Shown: positions 1 through 7,172 of the stretch, in pieces | Layout: each line of letters starts with the position of its first letter | Position numbering within the stretch: position 1 is the stretch's first letter | From: Clostridiaceae bacterium UBA6085 | GTDB taxonomy: Bacteria > Bacillota > Clostridia > Clostridiales > Clostridiaceae | Direction of reading: 5' to 3' | Assembly (NCBI GenBank): GCA_002428605.1 | Contig: DIXH01000033.1 | Span: 1-12,166, forward strand | DNA length: 12,166 nucleotides | Notes under the pieces: generated by a model | Told to the model about the DNA's origin: nothing | The model's database searches: none | Seen by the model: the letters and a program-made list of their open reading frames with translations, nothing else | Made by a program: the position numbers and the translations under genes

Positions 1-19
1 ACCCCGGGCGTCGGTTTTT

Positions 20-667
20 CTATTTCTGATTTGCGTCTTCCCAGTCCTTGAGGAACCTTTCTATTCCTGCGTTGGTCAAAGGATGGACGAGAGACTCAAG
101 TATTACCTTGTAAGGTATGGTAGCAATATGCGCACCTGCAAGAGCCACCCTCTGCACATGGTTCTTGTTTCTTATGCTTGCTGCGATGATCTCAGTGTCA
201 ATTCCATAGAGGTTGAAGATATGGACTATCTCTTCGATGACTTCAACTCCGTCTAGCCCTATGTCGTCAAGCCTTCCTACGAAGGGTGATACATAGCTTG
301 CTCCGGCTCTTGCTGCCGCAAGTGCCTGAGTTGCTGTGAATATGAGGGTCACATTGGTCCTTATCCCTTTCTTTGAAAGGTATGCTACAGCCTTAAGACC
401 TTCAGCAGTCATAGGCACCTTGACCACTATGTTCTTGTGTATCTTCACGAGCTCAAGTGCTTCAGCGATCATCCCATCAGCTTCAAGTGACAGCACCTCT
501 GCGCTTATCGGTCCGTCAACGATGTCAGTGATTTCCTTTATGACATCCGCGAAGATTCTTCCCTCTTTTGCTATGAGAGATGGATTCGTGGTTACACCCG
601 CCAGTATTCCCAGTTCGTTCGCCTTCCTGATTTCATTTACATTTGCTGTGTCTATAAAGTACTTCAT
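20..667 (-). CDS. tal: Transaldolase, short TalC/FSA-type (215 aa)
   Basis: Class I aldolase of the small transaldolase/fructose-6-phosphate aldolase family, acting in the cytosol in the non-oxidative pentose phosphate pathway. The full family length is present (about 212-220 aa). Visible motifs are FIDTANV at residues 4-10, GVTTNPSLI at 24-32, and VVKVPMT at 81-87, where Lys83 should form the Schiff base. Two residues separate the subfamilies: Glu57 (in SAEVLS) and Phe129 (in YVSPFVGRLDD) stand where E. coli FSA has Gln59 and Tyr131, so transaldolase rather than FSA activity is expected. The ATG is followed by the usual MKYFIDT start, and an in-frame TAG lies 12 nt upstream, so the start cannot move further up. 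No Shine-Dalgarno lies at normal spacing (see the small upstream frame). The A-rich and CG-rich bases just after the stop may begin a terminator cut off by the window edge. Confidence 0.93.
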   Translation of the reverse strand: MKYFIDTANVNEIRKANELGILAGVTTNPSLIAKEGRIFADVIKEITDIVDGPISAEVLSLEADGMIAEALELVKIHKNIVVKVPMTAEGLKAVAYLSKKGIRTNVTLIFTATQALAAARAGASYVSPFVGRLDDIGLDGVEVIEEIVHIFNLYGIDTEIIAASIRNKNHVQRVALAGAHIATIPYKVILESLVHPLTNAGIERFLKDWEDANQK

Positions 668-701
668 TCGTTTGGGCTAGGCTTCCGCTGTATGCAGACA
701 T
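633..701 (-). CDS. Possible 22-codon leader ORF overlapping the tal start
   Basis: Reading leftwards, an ATG at 699-701 opens a 22-codon frame that ends with TGA at 633-635, about 30 nt inside tal in another frame. Ahead of it lies GGGGAGGTG (714-722), the strongest Shine-Dalgarno-like stretch in this leader, while tal itself has none at normal distance. The gap from GGAGG to the ATG is rather long (about 14 nt), although an AAGG lies closer and an in-frame GTG overlaps the end of the motif. The peptide shows no recognisable family. I infer a possible role in translational coupling; it may also be a chance ORF. Confidence 0.3.
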   Translation of the reverse strand: MSAYSGSLAQTNEVLYRHSKCK

Positions 702-773
702 TGCCTTGCCCTTCACCTCCCCGTTATCATTCTGGAAGCCTCATAATTGTGTATTAATAGCTTTCCAAATATG

Positions 774-803
774 ATTTTAGCACAATTTTCAGCCTATTAT
801 CAT
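774..803 (-). promoter_or_regulatory. Candidate sigma-A promoter for tal
   Basis: Extended -10 TGC-TAAAAT (774-782) with a -35-like ATGATA (798-803, 4 of 6 matches) and an 18-nt spacer. Transcription would start near 767 and leave a 5' leader of about 100 nt before tal. Found by eye. Confidence 0.4.
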
Positions 804-833
804 AAATTCGACACTTTTATTTGTCATTTTACA

Positions 834-1763
834 TCATCCTAATCCATCAGATGACCAAAATCTCTTCTGGGTCTCTCTGAGATACTTACCCAGGTTCTTC
901 CTGTAGCTCTCGTTTTTCAGGCACCTCTCAAGGTACAGCATCGTCCTTATCATATAGATTGGAAGTATCTTCAGCCTCGATGCATCAAGGTATCTGTTAC
1001 AGTAGTAGATCTCACTGCTGACAAGATGGATAAGCGCATTGGCTCCAATGTTCCTTGAGCTCCTCTCATTGAGATGAGTTACAACGGCATATGGATAGCT
1101 GTAGGTCTCATATCCTGCGTTCTCCACAGATATGCCAAGTATCAGCTCCTCCTCGTAAAGAAATGTATTCTCATCGAACGGCACAACCTTTTCAGCCAGC
1201 TCCCTCTTCATCATGAAGCAGCAGCCGACGAGATGGTATGCCTTTTGAACATCTTCAAATGACTTGTCGAGCCCATAGTACGTTTTATGGATATCCCTGA
1301 AATTCAAGTTGCGAAGTCTGGTAGTCGCAAACAGCTTCTCCATAATGCCTGTCTTCAAAAATATTCTCGATATTTCTGAAACATCACCATTCTCATCAAG
1401 TATTTTGGGACCGGCAATCCCGGCTTTCTTGTTTCCATCAAGAAACTCCTTAAGCCTGTCAATGGCACCCTCATGGTAGATGATATCAGAATTTGAGACC
1501 AGAATATGCGTGCAGCCATCCTCCAGCGCCTTCAGAACCCCCAGATTATTTCCTGCAGAATAGCCTTTGTTCACCAGGCTTTTGATCAGGACAACATCCT
1601 CATCAGAACCATAAGTAGATGAAAGCCTTCCAAACGACCCGTCAGGAGATGCGTTGTCAACCACATAGATCCTATATAAAGACCTGCAGGTGTCTCTTAC
1701 GGATGCTATGCAATTCATTGTTTCCTCAAAGGTCATGTAATTAAGTATGACTATTCCAATCAT
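834..1763 (-). CDS. Family 2 glycosyltransferase, rhamnosyltransferase-like (309 aa)
   Basis: Cytosolic GT-A-fold glycosyltransferase that should move a sugar from a nucleotide-sugar donor to a cell-surface glycan precursor. Visible motifs run in the usual order: a start strand (IGIVILNYM, residues 2-10), VVDNASPDGS at 34-43 for nucleotide binding, NKGYSAGNN at 65-73, and an NSD variant of the DxD metal/donor motif at 91-93. An acidic YEEEL at 203-207 follows, in the region of the catalytic base, with a VTH motif at 228-230. No membrane segment is obvious. The start has AGAGGG about 6 nt upstream. Nearby tal is on the same strand, but an internal promoter candidate separates them. Members of this group often add rhamnose to wall polysaccharide; the donor and acceptor cannot be read from the sequence. 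Confidence 0.85.
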   Translation of the reverse strand: MIGIVILNYMTFEETMNCIASVRDTCRSLYRIYVVDNASPDGSFGRLSSTYGSDEDVVLIKSLVNKGYSAGNNLGVLKALEDGCTHILVSNSDIIYHEGAIDRLKEFLDGNKKAGIAGPKILDENGDVSEISRIFLKTGIMEKLFATTRLRNLNFRDIHKTYYGLDKSFEDVQKAYHLVGCCFMMKRELAEKVVPFDENTFLYEEELILGISVENAGYETYSYPYAVVTHLNERSSRNIGANALIHLVSSEIYYCNRYLDASRLKILPIYMIRTMLYLERCLKNESYRKNLGKYLRETQKRFWSSDGLG

Positions 1764-1921
1764 TTTTACCCTCTAAATGTTTAAGATATTGTTAAATCCA
1801 AAAGAAAGCCCGTTTACGTCCGTTCTGTGCCATGTATGAATACATCAGCCTGACGAAGCCAAATATCATCGTATTGCTTGTCATTGCATGCCCAATCTCC
1901 CTGTTTTACCCTGTCCCGGAT

Positions 1922-1949
1922 TTGTCAAAATCAGTACCAGTAGTAAAAT
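1922..1949 (+). promoter_or_regulatory. Sigma-A-type promoter for the Hsp20 gene
   Basis: TTGTCA (1922-1927), a 16-nt spacer and TAAAAT (1944-1949), five of six matches in each box. It lies about 80 nt before the Hsp20 start. I see no CIRCE operator (TTAGCACTC inverted repeat) around it, so HrcA control is not supported. The rest of the 267-nt gap between the glycosyltransferase and Hsp20 holds no gene I can support. Confidence 0.55.
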
Positions 1950-2030
1950 AAGGTTAGAAGGTGAAAGCCTTAAGTAGATTATATCCATAAAACATAAGGG
2001 CTGCACAAAAAAACGAAGGAGTGATGACGT

Positions 2031-2450
2031 ATGAGGAACAGGCTGCCAATAGGTAGGAACTTTTTCGGGGACGACGAGTTCATGAGCGATTTCTTCAACG
2101 ACCTCCCAGCGCTTGGAGCCTCGACGAAGCAGTTCAAGGTTGACATCAAGGAAAACGACAAGGAGTACATGATAGACGCTGACCTTCCCGGAGTCAACAA
2201 GGACGACATCGTCGTTGAATACAAGGACAAGTACCTGACGATCTCAGCGGAAAAGGAACAAAGTACCGAGGAAAAGGGAGAGAACTTCATAAGGCGTGAA
2301 AGGTCGTATGGTTCGATAAAGAGAAGCTTCTATGTAGATGACATAGATGAAAGCAAAGCTATGGTCGAGTATAAGGACGGAGTCCTTAGGATCGTCCTTC
2401 CGAAGCTTGTTGAACCGAAGTCTGGTGGAACAAAGTTTGAGATCAAATAA
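2031..2450 (+). CDS. hsp20: Small heat-shock protein, Hsp20/alpha-crystallin family (139 aa)
   Basis: ATP-independent holdase chaperone that binds unfolding proteins in the cytosol and assembles as an oligomer. The short N-terminal arm (1-33) is rich in Phe, Asp and Asn (FFGDDEFMSDFFNDLP). The alpha-crystallin domain covers about 34-126, with ADLPGVNKDDI at 50-60, the ERSYGSIKRSF strand at 90-100 and the signature GVLRIVLPK at 117-125. The C-terminal tail ends in KFEIK, a likely IxI-type anchoring motif. Length is typical of the bacterial family. AAGGAG at 2016-2021 lies 9 nt before the ATG. The gene stands alone with its own promoter and a strong terminator, as expected for a stress gene. 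Confidence 0.95.
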   Translation: MRNRLPIGRNFFGDDEFMSDFFNDLPALGASTKQFKVDIKENDKEYMIDADLPGVNKDDIVVEYKDKYLTISAEKEQSTEEKGENFIRRERSYGSIKRSFYVDDIDESKAMVEYKDGVLRIVLPKLVEPKSGGTKFEIK

Positions 2451-2454
2451 ACAA

Positions 2455-2495
2455 AACGACCCCGCCGGGATAACCCGGTAGGGTCGTTAACTTTT
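2455..2495. terminator. Bidirectional intrinsic terminator between Hsp20 and the SGNH hydrolase
   Basis: AACGACCC (2455-2462) pairs with GGGTCGTT (2481-2488), and inside this CCGGG pairs with CCCGG around an ATAA loop. The plus side is followed by AACTTTT, and the minus side by TTGTTTATT. It sits between convergent genes and can serve both. Confidence 0.85.
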
Positions 2496-2522
2496 GTAAT
2501 CCATTGCTTCCAACTCTAATTT

Positions 2523-3410
2523 CTATTTAAGCAGATTCCTTTCCCTGTCAAATATCAGTGTATGACCGAAGGTTGTAGGGTGAGGATCCAGGGAAACGAC
2601 AAATAGATTGAAATTTCCAAGTTTGGCTGCGATTATCGCATTCCTGGCACTGAAAGTAACCGCCAGCCTTGTAGTTTCATACGCCTTGAAGGCAAGGTAA
2701 GAATTGGCTATTGAATATCCTCCTGAAGCCGCTCCTCTGTTTATCATGTCATTGATCTTCACAATGCTTGAGTTGATGAATTTATAAAGCGGGTCACCGG
2801 ACTGTATCGGATTGTAAAGGTTGTTGACTATGATCCTGGCATTTGGGGCAACACGTTTGACCTGTGAAATTACCAATGGAAACTTTTCCTTAAATTCCTG
2901 GATTCCTGCTTTAAATGCCGCAGGCAGGTCCTCACCTGGGTCATCCATGCTTGCGTATGTTGCCATTGCATCTTCATAGCTCATGCTTCTTATTTTATTG
3001 TACAGGTAAGACATATTCGTATTCAGATCGGATACATAGGTACCTCCGAAAGCATCTACGACAGCAGGCAAAACATAACGAAGAAGGTTGTTGCTGCCAA
3101 TGTTGATAGTGACCAGATTTATGTAAGGCTTTGACTCCTGAGACGAAAGTTGCAACAGAAGTGTCCCTGTATCCAGTCCTTCAACTCCGGCATTCAGAAA
3201 GTTTACATCGTATGTGCTATCAATATAATCCCTAAGCATCGCTGCATATCCATAACGGTTGTAGGCGCTGAGCCCATAGGTCACTGAGTCACCAAGAGCA
3301 ACATAGTTTATTGTCGTTGCAGCAGACGCAGAGACTGATGCGAAGGTAAACGAGAAGAGCATGAACGCAGCAGCAAACATAGCCATGAGCTTCCTGTACC
3401 GTCTCTTCAT
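2523..3410 (-). CDS. Secreted SGNH/GDSL-family hydrolase (295 aa)
   Basis: Exported lipase/esterase-type hydrolase. The N-terminus is a classic signal peptide: basic MKRRYRK, a hydrophobic core at about 9-26, and an SASA-A cleavage site near residue 30. Block I is GDSVTYG with nucleophile Ser42. Block II Gly is in NAGVEG (about 75-78), block III is GSNN at 105-108, and block V is DPHPTTFGH at 275-283 with Asp275 and His277 as the acid and base. All four SGNH residues are therefore present and the enzyme should be active. I see no wall anchor or lipobox, so release outside the cell is likely. AGGAAGG precedes the ATG at normal distance. The substrate is unknown; wall-associated acetyl esters and lipids are both plausible. 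Confidence 0.88.
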   Translation of the reverse strand: MKRRYRKLMAMFAAAFMLFSFTFASVSASAATTINYVALGDSVTYGLSAYNRYGYAAMLRDYIDSTYDVNFLNAGVEGLDTGTLLLQLSSQESKPYINLVTINIGSNNLLRYVLPAVVDAFGGTYVSDLNTNMSYLYNKIRSMSYEDAMATYASMDDPGEDLPAAFKAGIQEFKEKFPLVISQVKRVAPNARIIVNNLYNPIQSGDPLYKFINSSIVKINDMINRGAASGGYSIANSYLAFKAYETTRLAVTFSARNAIIAAKLGNFNLFVVSLDPHPTTFGHTLIFDRERNLLK

Positions 3411-3449
3411 ATTGATCCCTTCCTCAGTTTATTTGTTTCTTCTTCCTTA

Positions 3450-3478
3450 ATTATCCGTCCGAAGTGACATGTATTCAA
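3450..3478 (-). promoter_or_regulatory. Candidate promoter for the SGNH hydrolase gene
   Basis: TTGAAT (3473-3478), a 17-nt spacer and GATAAT (3450-3455), reading leftwards. This gives a leader of about 35 nt. No clear terminator follows murJ on the same strand (only a 6-bp hairpin near 3535-3552 without a U tract), so read-through from murJ is also possible. Confidence 0.5.
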
Positions 3479-3556
3479 CGATTTATCTGAAAATTCACTG
3501 AAATTACACTTGTTGTTAAAACTATAGCAGGAATAGGTAAGAACAATTACCTCAGG

Positions 3557-5080
3557 TCACTTCCGTCTTCTTAGCCTGAGCCTTTCTAAAATTGCCATCC
3601 TTATCTGCTCAGCCTCATCCAGGTTGAGTATCAGTGCAAGTGCGATATAGGATATTAATCCGATGAAAACCGAATTGAGGGTCGCGAATGGTGGTGTGAT
3701 TATCTGCTCCATGAGGACATAAGTGAACCACACAATTGATCCCATGACTGCTGAAGACACTGTAATCTTCATGATGCTTCCTAGCTTGCGCCTTAGTGCA
3801 GCCATGGGCATCCTTCTGCCAAGCGATATTAAAAGGATGAAAGCGGTGACTATGGCGGCAATGCTGGTAGCAAGTGCCAAGCCTCCGATGCCAAGATACC
3901 TTGATAGCACAATGTTTAGTATGATGTTCAGGACCATTCCGAATATTGAGTTCTTCATGGGCGTCCCGGTGTCGCCCAGAGCGTAGAATGTCCTGGAAGT
4001 CAAATCTCTCAATGCGTATGCCCCGTGTCCGATTGAGTAGAAGAACAGGGCAGTGGATGTCAGGATTGCAGCCTCATCGCTGAATGCTCCCCTCTGGAAT
4101 ATGAGCCTTGTGATAGGACCTGAAAGCACCAGTATCCCGGTCATTGCCGGAAGTATCATCAGAAGCACATAAACAACAGCATTTCCAAGTGTCTCAGATA
4201 GAGTTTCCATGTCCCCATCTGCTGCCATCCTTGAAATGGATGGATACATCACTGAGGAGACAGGCTCGACAAAAATGCCCTGTACGAAGCCATTTACAAC
4301 CTGAGCGTAGCCTAAGGCAGAGATCCCGCCGACAGCTATCCCTGAGGCTATGGACTTGTCAACCAGGACGTTTACCTGATTCACTGAAACCCCTATTATG
4401 ACAGGTATCGAGAAGATCAGAAGCTCCTTTATCCTCCGATCCCCCGGCTTGAAGGTCCGGGTGTACCTGAAGCCCGCTTTCTTCGCTGCGAGTATCAAAA
4501 AAAACGCCTGAAGGGAAAGCCCGATTACTATGCCAATGGCAAGGATCCTCGAATCGCTTCCGGCAAGCGCATAGGATGCGATCGCAACAAGGTTTGCAGG
4601 TATTCCTATAAGAGCAGGCACTAAGAAGCTGTTCCTTATCTGCAGCATTGCAGTAAAGATATAGATCACAGCGGAAATCAGGATGCCTGTTATGCTGATC
4701 CTGGTCAGCGAGACAGCAAGCTTTAGCGTACCATCAGAAAATCCAGAAGCAAAAAGCTTAACTACAGGTACCGCAAATATTATCACCACTCCCGCGAGAG
4801 ATGCGCATAAAAGAACTACAACCGAAAGCAGGTTGGAAGTGAACCGGTCAGCTTTGTCTTTGCTTCCTTCAGACAGAATTCTGTTGTATATAGGTATGAA
4901 GCTGGTGAAAAGCGCTATCCATATGAATGAGAATACCGAGGTCGGTATGGTCTGGGAGATGTTGAATGCATCGGTAATCTCCGATGCTCCGAAAAAGTAT
5001 GAAAGCGAAACCTCCCTGACAAAGCCAAGAAGCTTAGACAGGATCGTTATTATGATCACTGCAGCCACCGTCTTTTTCAT
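3557..5080 (-). CDS. murJ: MurJ-type lipid II flippase, MOP/MVF family (507 aa)
   Basis: Polytopic membrane protein that moves lipid-linked peptidoglycan precursor from the inner to the outer leaflet. About 14 hydrophobic segments spread along the whole 507 residues, the normal MurJ size and layout. The N-terminal signature is clear: SKLLGFVREV at 15-24 with Arg22, then TDAFN at 36-40 with Asp37, matching the Arg24 and Asp39 region of E. coli MurJ. The basic C-terminus (RLRLRRRK) should face the cytosol. The start is preceded by GGGGGTGG and a perfect TATAAT. Related MOP transporters that flip other polysaccharide units (Wzx-like) are the main alternative. The signature favours MurJ, although Clostridia often carry several paralogues and this one stands apart from division genes. 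Confidence 0.88.
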   Translation of the reverse strand: MKKTVAAVIIITILSKLLGFVREVSLSYFFGASEITDAFNISQTIPTSVFSFIWIALFTSFIPIYNRILSEGSKDKADRFTSNLLSVVVLLCASLAGVVIIFAVPVVKLFASGFSDGTLKLAVSLTRISITGILISAVIYIFTAMLQIRNSFLVPALIGIPANLVAIASYALAGSDSRILAIGIVIGLSLQAFFLILAAKKAGFRYTRTFKPGDRRIKELLIFSIPVIIGVSVNQVNVLVDKSIASGIAVGGISALGYAQVVNGFVQGIFVEPVSSVMYPSISRMAADGDMETLSETLGNAVVYVLLMILPAMTGILVLSGPITRLIFQRGAFSDEAAILTSTALFFYSIGHGAYALRDLTSRTFYALGDTGTPMKNSIFGMVLNIILNIVLSRYLGIGGLALATSIAAIVTAFILLISLGRRMPMAALRRKLGSIMKITVSSAVMGSIVWFTYVLMEQIITPPFATLNSVFIGLISYIALALILNLDEAEQIRMAILERLRLRRRK

Positions 5081-5109
5081 CTACGCCACCCCCATTCCCT
5101 TTTCACTAA

Positions 5110-5115
5110 ATTATA
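5110..5115 (-). promoter_or_regulatory. -10 box upstream of murJ
   Basis: A perfect TATAAT reading leftwards, about 30 nt before the murJ start, so the leader would be short (about 22 nt). No good -35 lies at 16-18 nt; the nearest TTGTTA needs a 20-nt spacer. Confidence 0.4.
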
Positions 5116-5253
5116 CTATAAGCAAGCTGAAAACCTAACAAATTATGAACACTCTGCCTTTCCAAGTCCCTTCACCTCTTTTTCTGATATCATGGGTGTA
5201 GGGAAATCTTTAAATATCAACCATTAGCATGAGATTTACAAGGAGTGGTATGT

Positions 5254-6111
5254 ATGGGAATTGACATGAACAATCCGAGAGTCAGACTTGCATTGGAAAT
5301 CAGGGAAAAGATACAGCCTGTTGAGTTTGACGGCCGGGTCCTTCAGGCCATGGCAATTGGCGGGTCGGTATCAAGAGGCAAGGCTGATGCATATTCGGAT
5401 CTCCAGCTTCTTTGCTTCTGGGACATGTTCCCTGATATGGATACAAGGAACAGTTTTGTCGCGGCAATCGGTGCGGACAGGATGAGCGAAATAGATGAGG
5501 ACAACAACGAAGACACCCTTGTCATTGGCGACATACAGGTGGATGTCACTCACAACGGAGTGGATTATTACGATGCACTTATTTCAGATACCTGGGAATT
5601 CCACCTTGCTGATTACCAGACACTTGGTTTCCTTGATACAATAAGCCATGCATACATTCTTTTCGGTGAAGAGATACTTGGAGACTGGAAGGAAAAGGCA
5701 GCAGAGTACCCACGAGAGCTTGCAGTGAATGTCATCTATGATAATCTGCAGGAGCTTACCAACGGAAATATAGAGCTCTTCATACAGAGGGACAATCCGA
5801 CAGAGTTCTACGCAAGGATAATAGATATACAGCACAGGCTCTTCAACATACTGTCTGCAATCAACGACAGTTACTCCGGTGGCTACAAGTGGATGTACGC
5901 AGAGCTTGAGGAAATGAGCCTGGTGCCGGTGAACATAGTCGGCAGATTCAAGGCCATGTTCGAGGGAAGCAGGCTGGACGTTGTCGAAGACCTTTATTCC
6001 ATCGTCTTCGAGGTCCTGTACCTTGTGAACCACTCATTCCCTGAGATGGACTTCAACGTACAGGAGGCATTCGACAAGTTCATGGTCAAAAGGCTTCCTC
6101 TGGAAGCATAG
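5254..6111 (+). CDS. Nucleotidyltransferase-fold protein with altered DxD motif (285 aa)
   Basis: Cytosolic protein of the polymerase-beta/antibiotic nucleotidyltransferase superfamily; substrate unknown. The N-terminal domain has AIGGSVSRG at about 34-42 followed by YSDLQLL at 47-53, which lines up with the family pattern GSxxRGx(4-6)SDIDL. The first acid is Asp49, but the second position is Gln51 instead of Asp or Glu. A third acid may be Asp97 in IQVDVTH. The rest (about 130-285) is helical and resembles the C-terminal domain of aminoglycoside nucleotidyltransferases only in general layout. A GTG at 5245 opens the frame earlier but lies inside the Shine-Dalgarno AAGGAG (5240-5245). The ATG at 5254, 8 nt after that motif, is the better start. 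No partner gene is adjacent on the strand. It may be catalytically weak or a binding protein. Confidence 0.72.
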   Translation: MGIDMNNPRVRLALEIREKIQPVEFDGRVLQAMAIGGSVSRGKADAYSDLQLLCFWDMFPDMDTRNSFVAAIGADRMSEIDEDNNEDTLVIGDIQVDVTHNGVDYYDALISDTWEFHLADYQTLGFLDTISHAYILFGEEILGDWKEKAAEYPRELAVNVIYDNLQELTNGNIELFIQRDNPTEFYARIIDIQHRLFNILSAINDSYSGGYKWMYAELEEMSLVPVNIVGRFKAMFEGSRLDVVEDLYSIVFEVLYLVNHSFPEMDFNVQEAFDKFMVKRLPLEA

Positions 6112-6115
6112 CGAA

Positions 6116-6154
6116 AATAACAGGGCCAGCTCAATCCGGGCTGTCCCTGTTATT
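6116..6154. terminator. Bidirectional terminator between the nucleotidyltransferase and metA
   Basis: AATAACAGGG (6116-6125) pairs perfectly with CCCTGTTATT (6145-6154), with an inner CAGC/GCTG helix. The A/T-rich arm provides the U-rich end of the transcript in both directions (TTATTTC on plus, TTATTTTCG on minus). It separates convergent genes. Confidence 0.75.
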
Positions 6155-6203
6155 TCGGCACTATTTCAAAATTTTACGGCTTCTTCATTTCTTAGACTTC
6201 AAT

Positions 6204-7151
6204 TCAGACTTCCTTATGCGACTTCTTTTCCCTTAGCTTCGGAAGGTCGTTAAGGTCATAAGGAGTGCCCTGGTATACGAAGTTCAGCCAGTTGGCGTAG
6301 AACAGGTTCCCATGCCCTCTCCATCTGAAGAGCACACCCTTCTTGGGGTCATCATTCCTGAAGTAGTTCTTCGGAACCTCCATTTCCATACCCTTGGCAA
6401 TGTCCCTGTCATACTCCTTCTTCAGTGAATCCTTGTCGTATTCCATATGTCCCTGTATGAATATGAGGCTCTTGTCCTTTGTCGAGACGATATGCGGCCC
6501 GGTCTCATCGGAATCGGCAAGGATCTTAAGGTCAGGAACCTTGAGGATCTCTTCCCTGTCAACCTGGGTATGCCTTGACTGTGGTGCATAGAACTCTTCA
6601 TCGAAGCCCCTCATCAGCTCCGACTTCTTCTCCTTCACCTTCGTAAGGAAAACGCCGAAGAGCTTCTTGTCAAGCACATGCTTGTTTATCCCGAAATGCC
6701 TGTAAAGTCCCGCCTGGGCTCCCCAGCAAATGTGTATTGTACTGAATACATTGTCCCTGCAATAGTCCATGATCTCAGTGAGTTCCTTCCAGTAGTCAAC
6801 GTCCTCGAAGGGCAGGAACTCAACAGGAGCTCCCGTAATTATCATCCCGTCATATTTCTGGTGCTTCACCTCATCAAAGGTCTTGTAGAAATTATCAAGG
6901 TAAGCCCTGTCGGTGTTCTTTGAATCATGGCTTCCCATTGACAGGAGCTGGACCTCCACCTGTAGAGGAGTGTTTGCGAGAAGCCTTATAAGCTGCTCCT
7001 CGGTTGTCTCCTTGGTGGGCATCAGGTTGACTATGGCAACCCTAAGCGGCCTGATGTCCTGCTTCTGGCCCCTCTTCTCATCCATTACGAATATGTTCTC
7101 TTCCTTCAGCGTCTTGTAGGCCGGCAGCCCCTTTGGCACAAGGATAGGCAT
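6204..7151 (-). CDS. metA: Homoserine O-acetyltransferase, MetA family (315 aa)
   Basis: Activates homoserine by O-acylation in the first committed step of methionine synthesis. It aligns end to end with E. coli MetA by memory: MPILVPKGLPA start, EEN-FVM, RPLRVAIVNLMP, NTPLQVEVQLL, and WRGHGNLFYANWLN near the C-terminus. The catalytic set is Cys142 (ICWGAQAG), His235 and Glu237 (QGHMEY). Residue 111 is Glu (GAPVEF), where E. coli has Gly. Published work on this family links Glu111 with acetyl-CoA and Gly111 with succinyl-CoA, so O-acetylhomoserine is the expected product. A TTG six nt upstream (7155-7157) is in frame, but GGGGG at 7161-7165 is only 3 nt from it and 9 nt from the ATG, and the family starts with MPI. 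The gene lies 21 nt after metY and should share its T-box transcript. Confidence 0.95.
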   Translation of the reverse strand: MPILVPKGLPAYKTLKEENIFVMDEKRGQKQDIRPLRVAIVNLMPTKETTEEQLIRLLANTPLQVEVQLLSMGSHDSKNTDRAYLDNFYKTFDEVKHQKYDGMIITGAPVEFLPFEDVDYWKELTEIMDYCRDNVFSTIHICWGAQAGLYRHFGINKHVLDKKLFGVFLTKVKEKKSELMRGFDEEFYAPQSRHTQVDREEILKVPDLKILADSDETGPHIVSTKDKSLIFIQGHMEYDKDSLKKEYDRDIAKGMEMEVPKNYFRNDDPKKGVLFRWRGHGNLFYANWLNFVYQGTPYDLNDLPKLREKKSHKEV

Positions 7152-7172
7152 CTTCAAATTCCCCCAGTCTTA

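Noticed and set aside
1833..1952. Possible remnant of a UbiA/heme O synthase-like N-terminus (YISLTK in one frame, NIIVLLVIACPISLF in the next)
   Set aside because: It needs a one-base frameshift, covers under 40 residues, has no ribosome binding site and overlaps the Hsp20 promoter. The likeness may be chance.
1956..2015. CIRCE or other heat-shock operator before Hsp20
   Set aside because: No TTAGCACTC/GAGTGCTAA repeat; only a 4-bp AAGG/CCTT repeat is present.
834..5080. A single envelope-biosynthesis operon (glycosyltransferase, hydrolase, murJ)
   Set aside because: The genes are broken up by an opposite-strand Hsp20 gene with a terminator, and each has its own promoter candidate.
5584..6033. 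149-codon open frame on the minus strand opposite the nucleotidyltransferase gene
   Set aside because: It is an antisense shadow of a well-supported gene, without a good ribosome binding site or recognisable domain.
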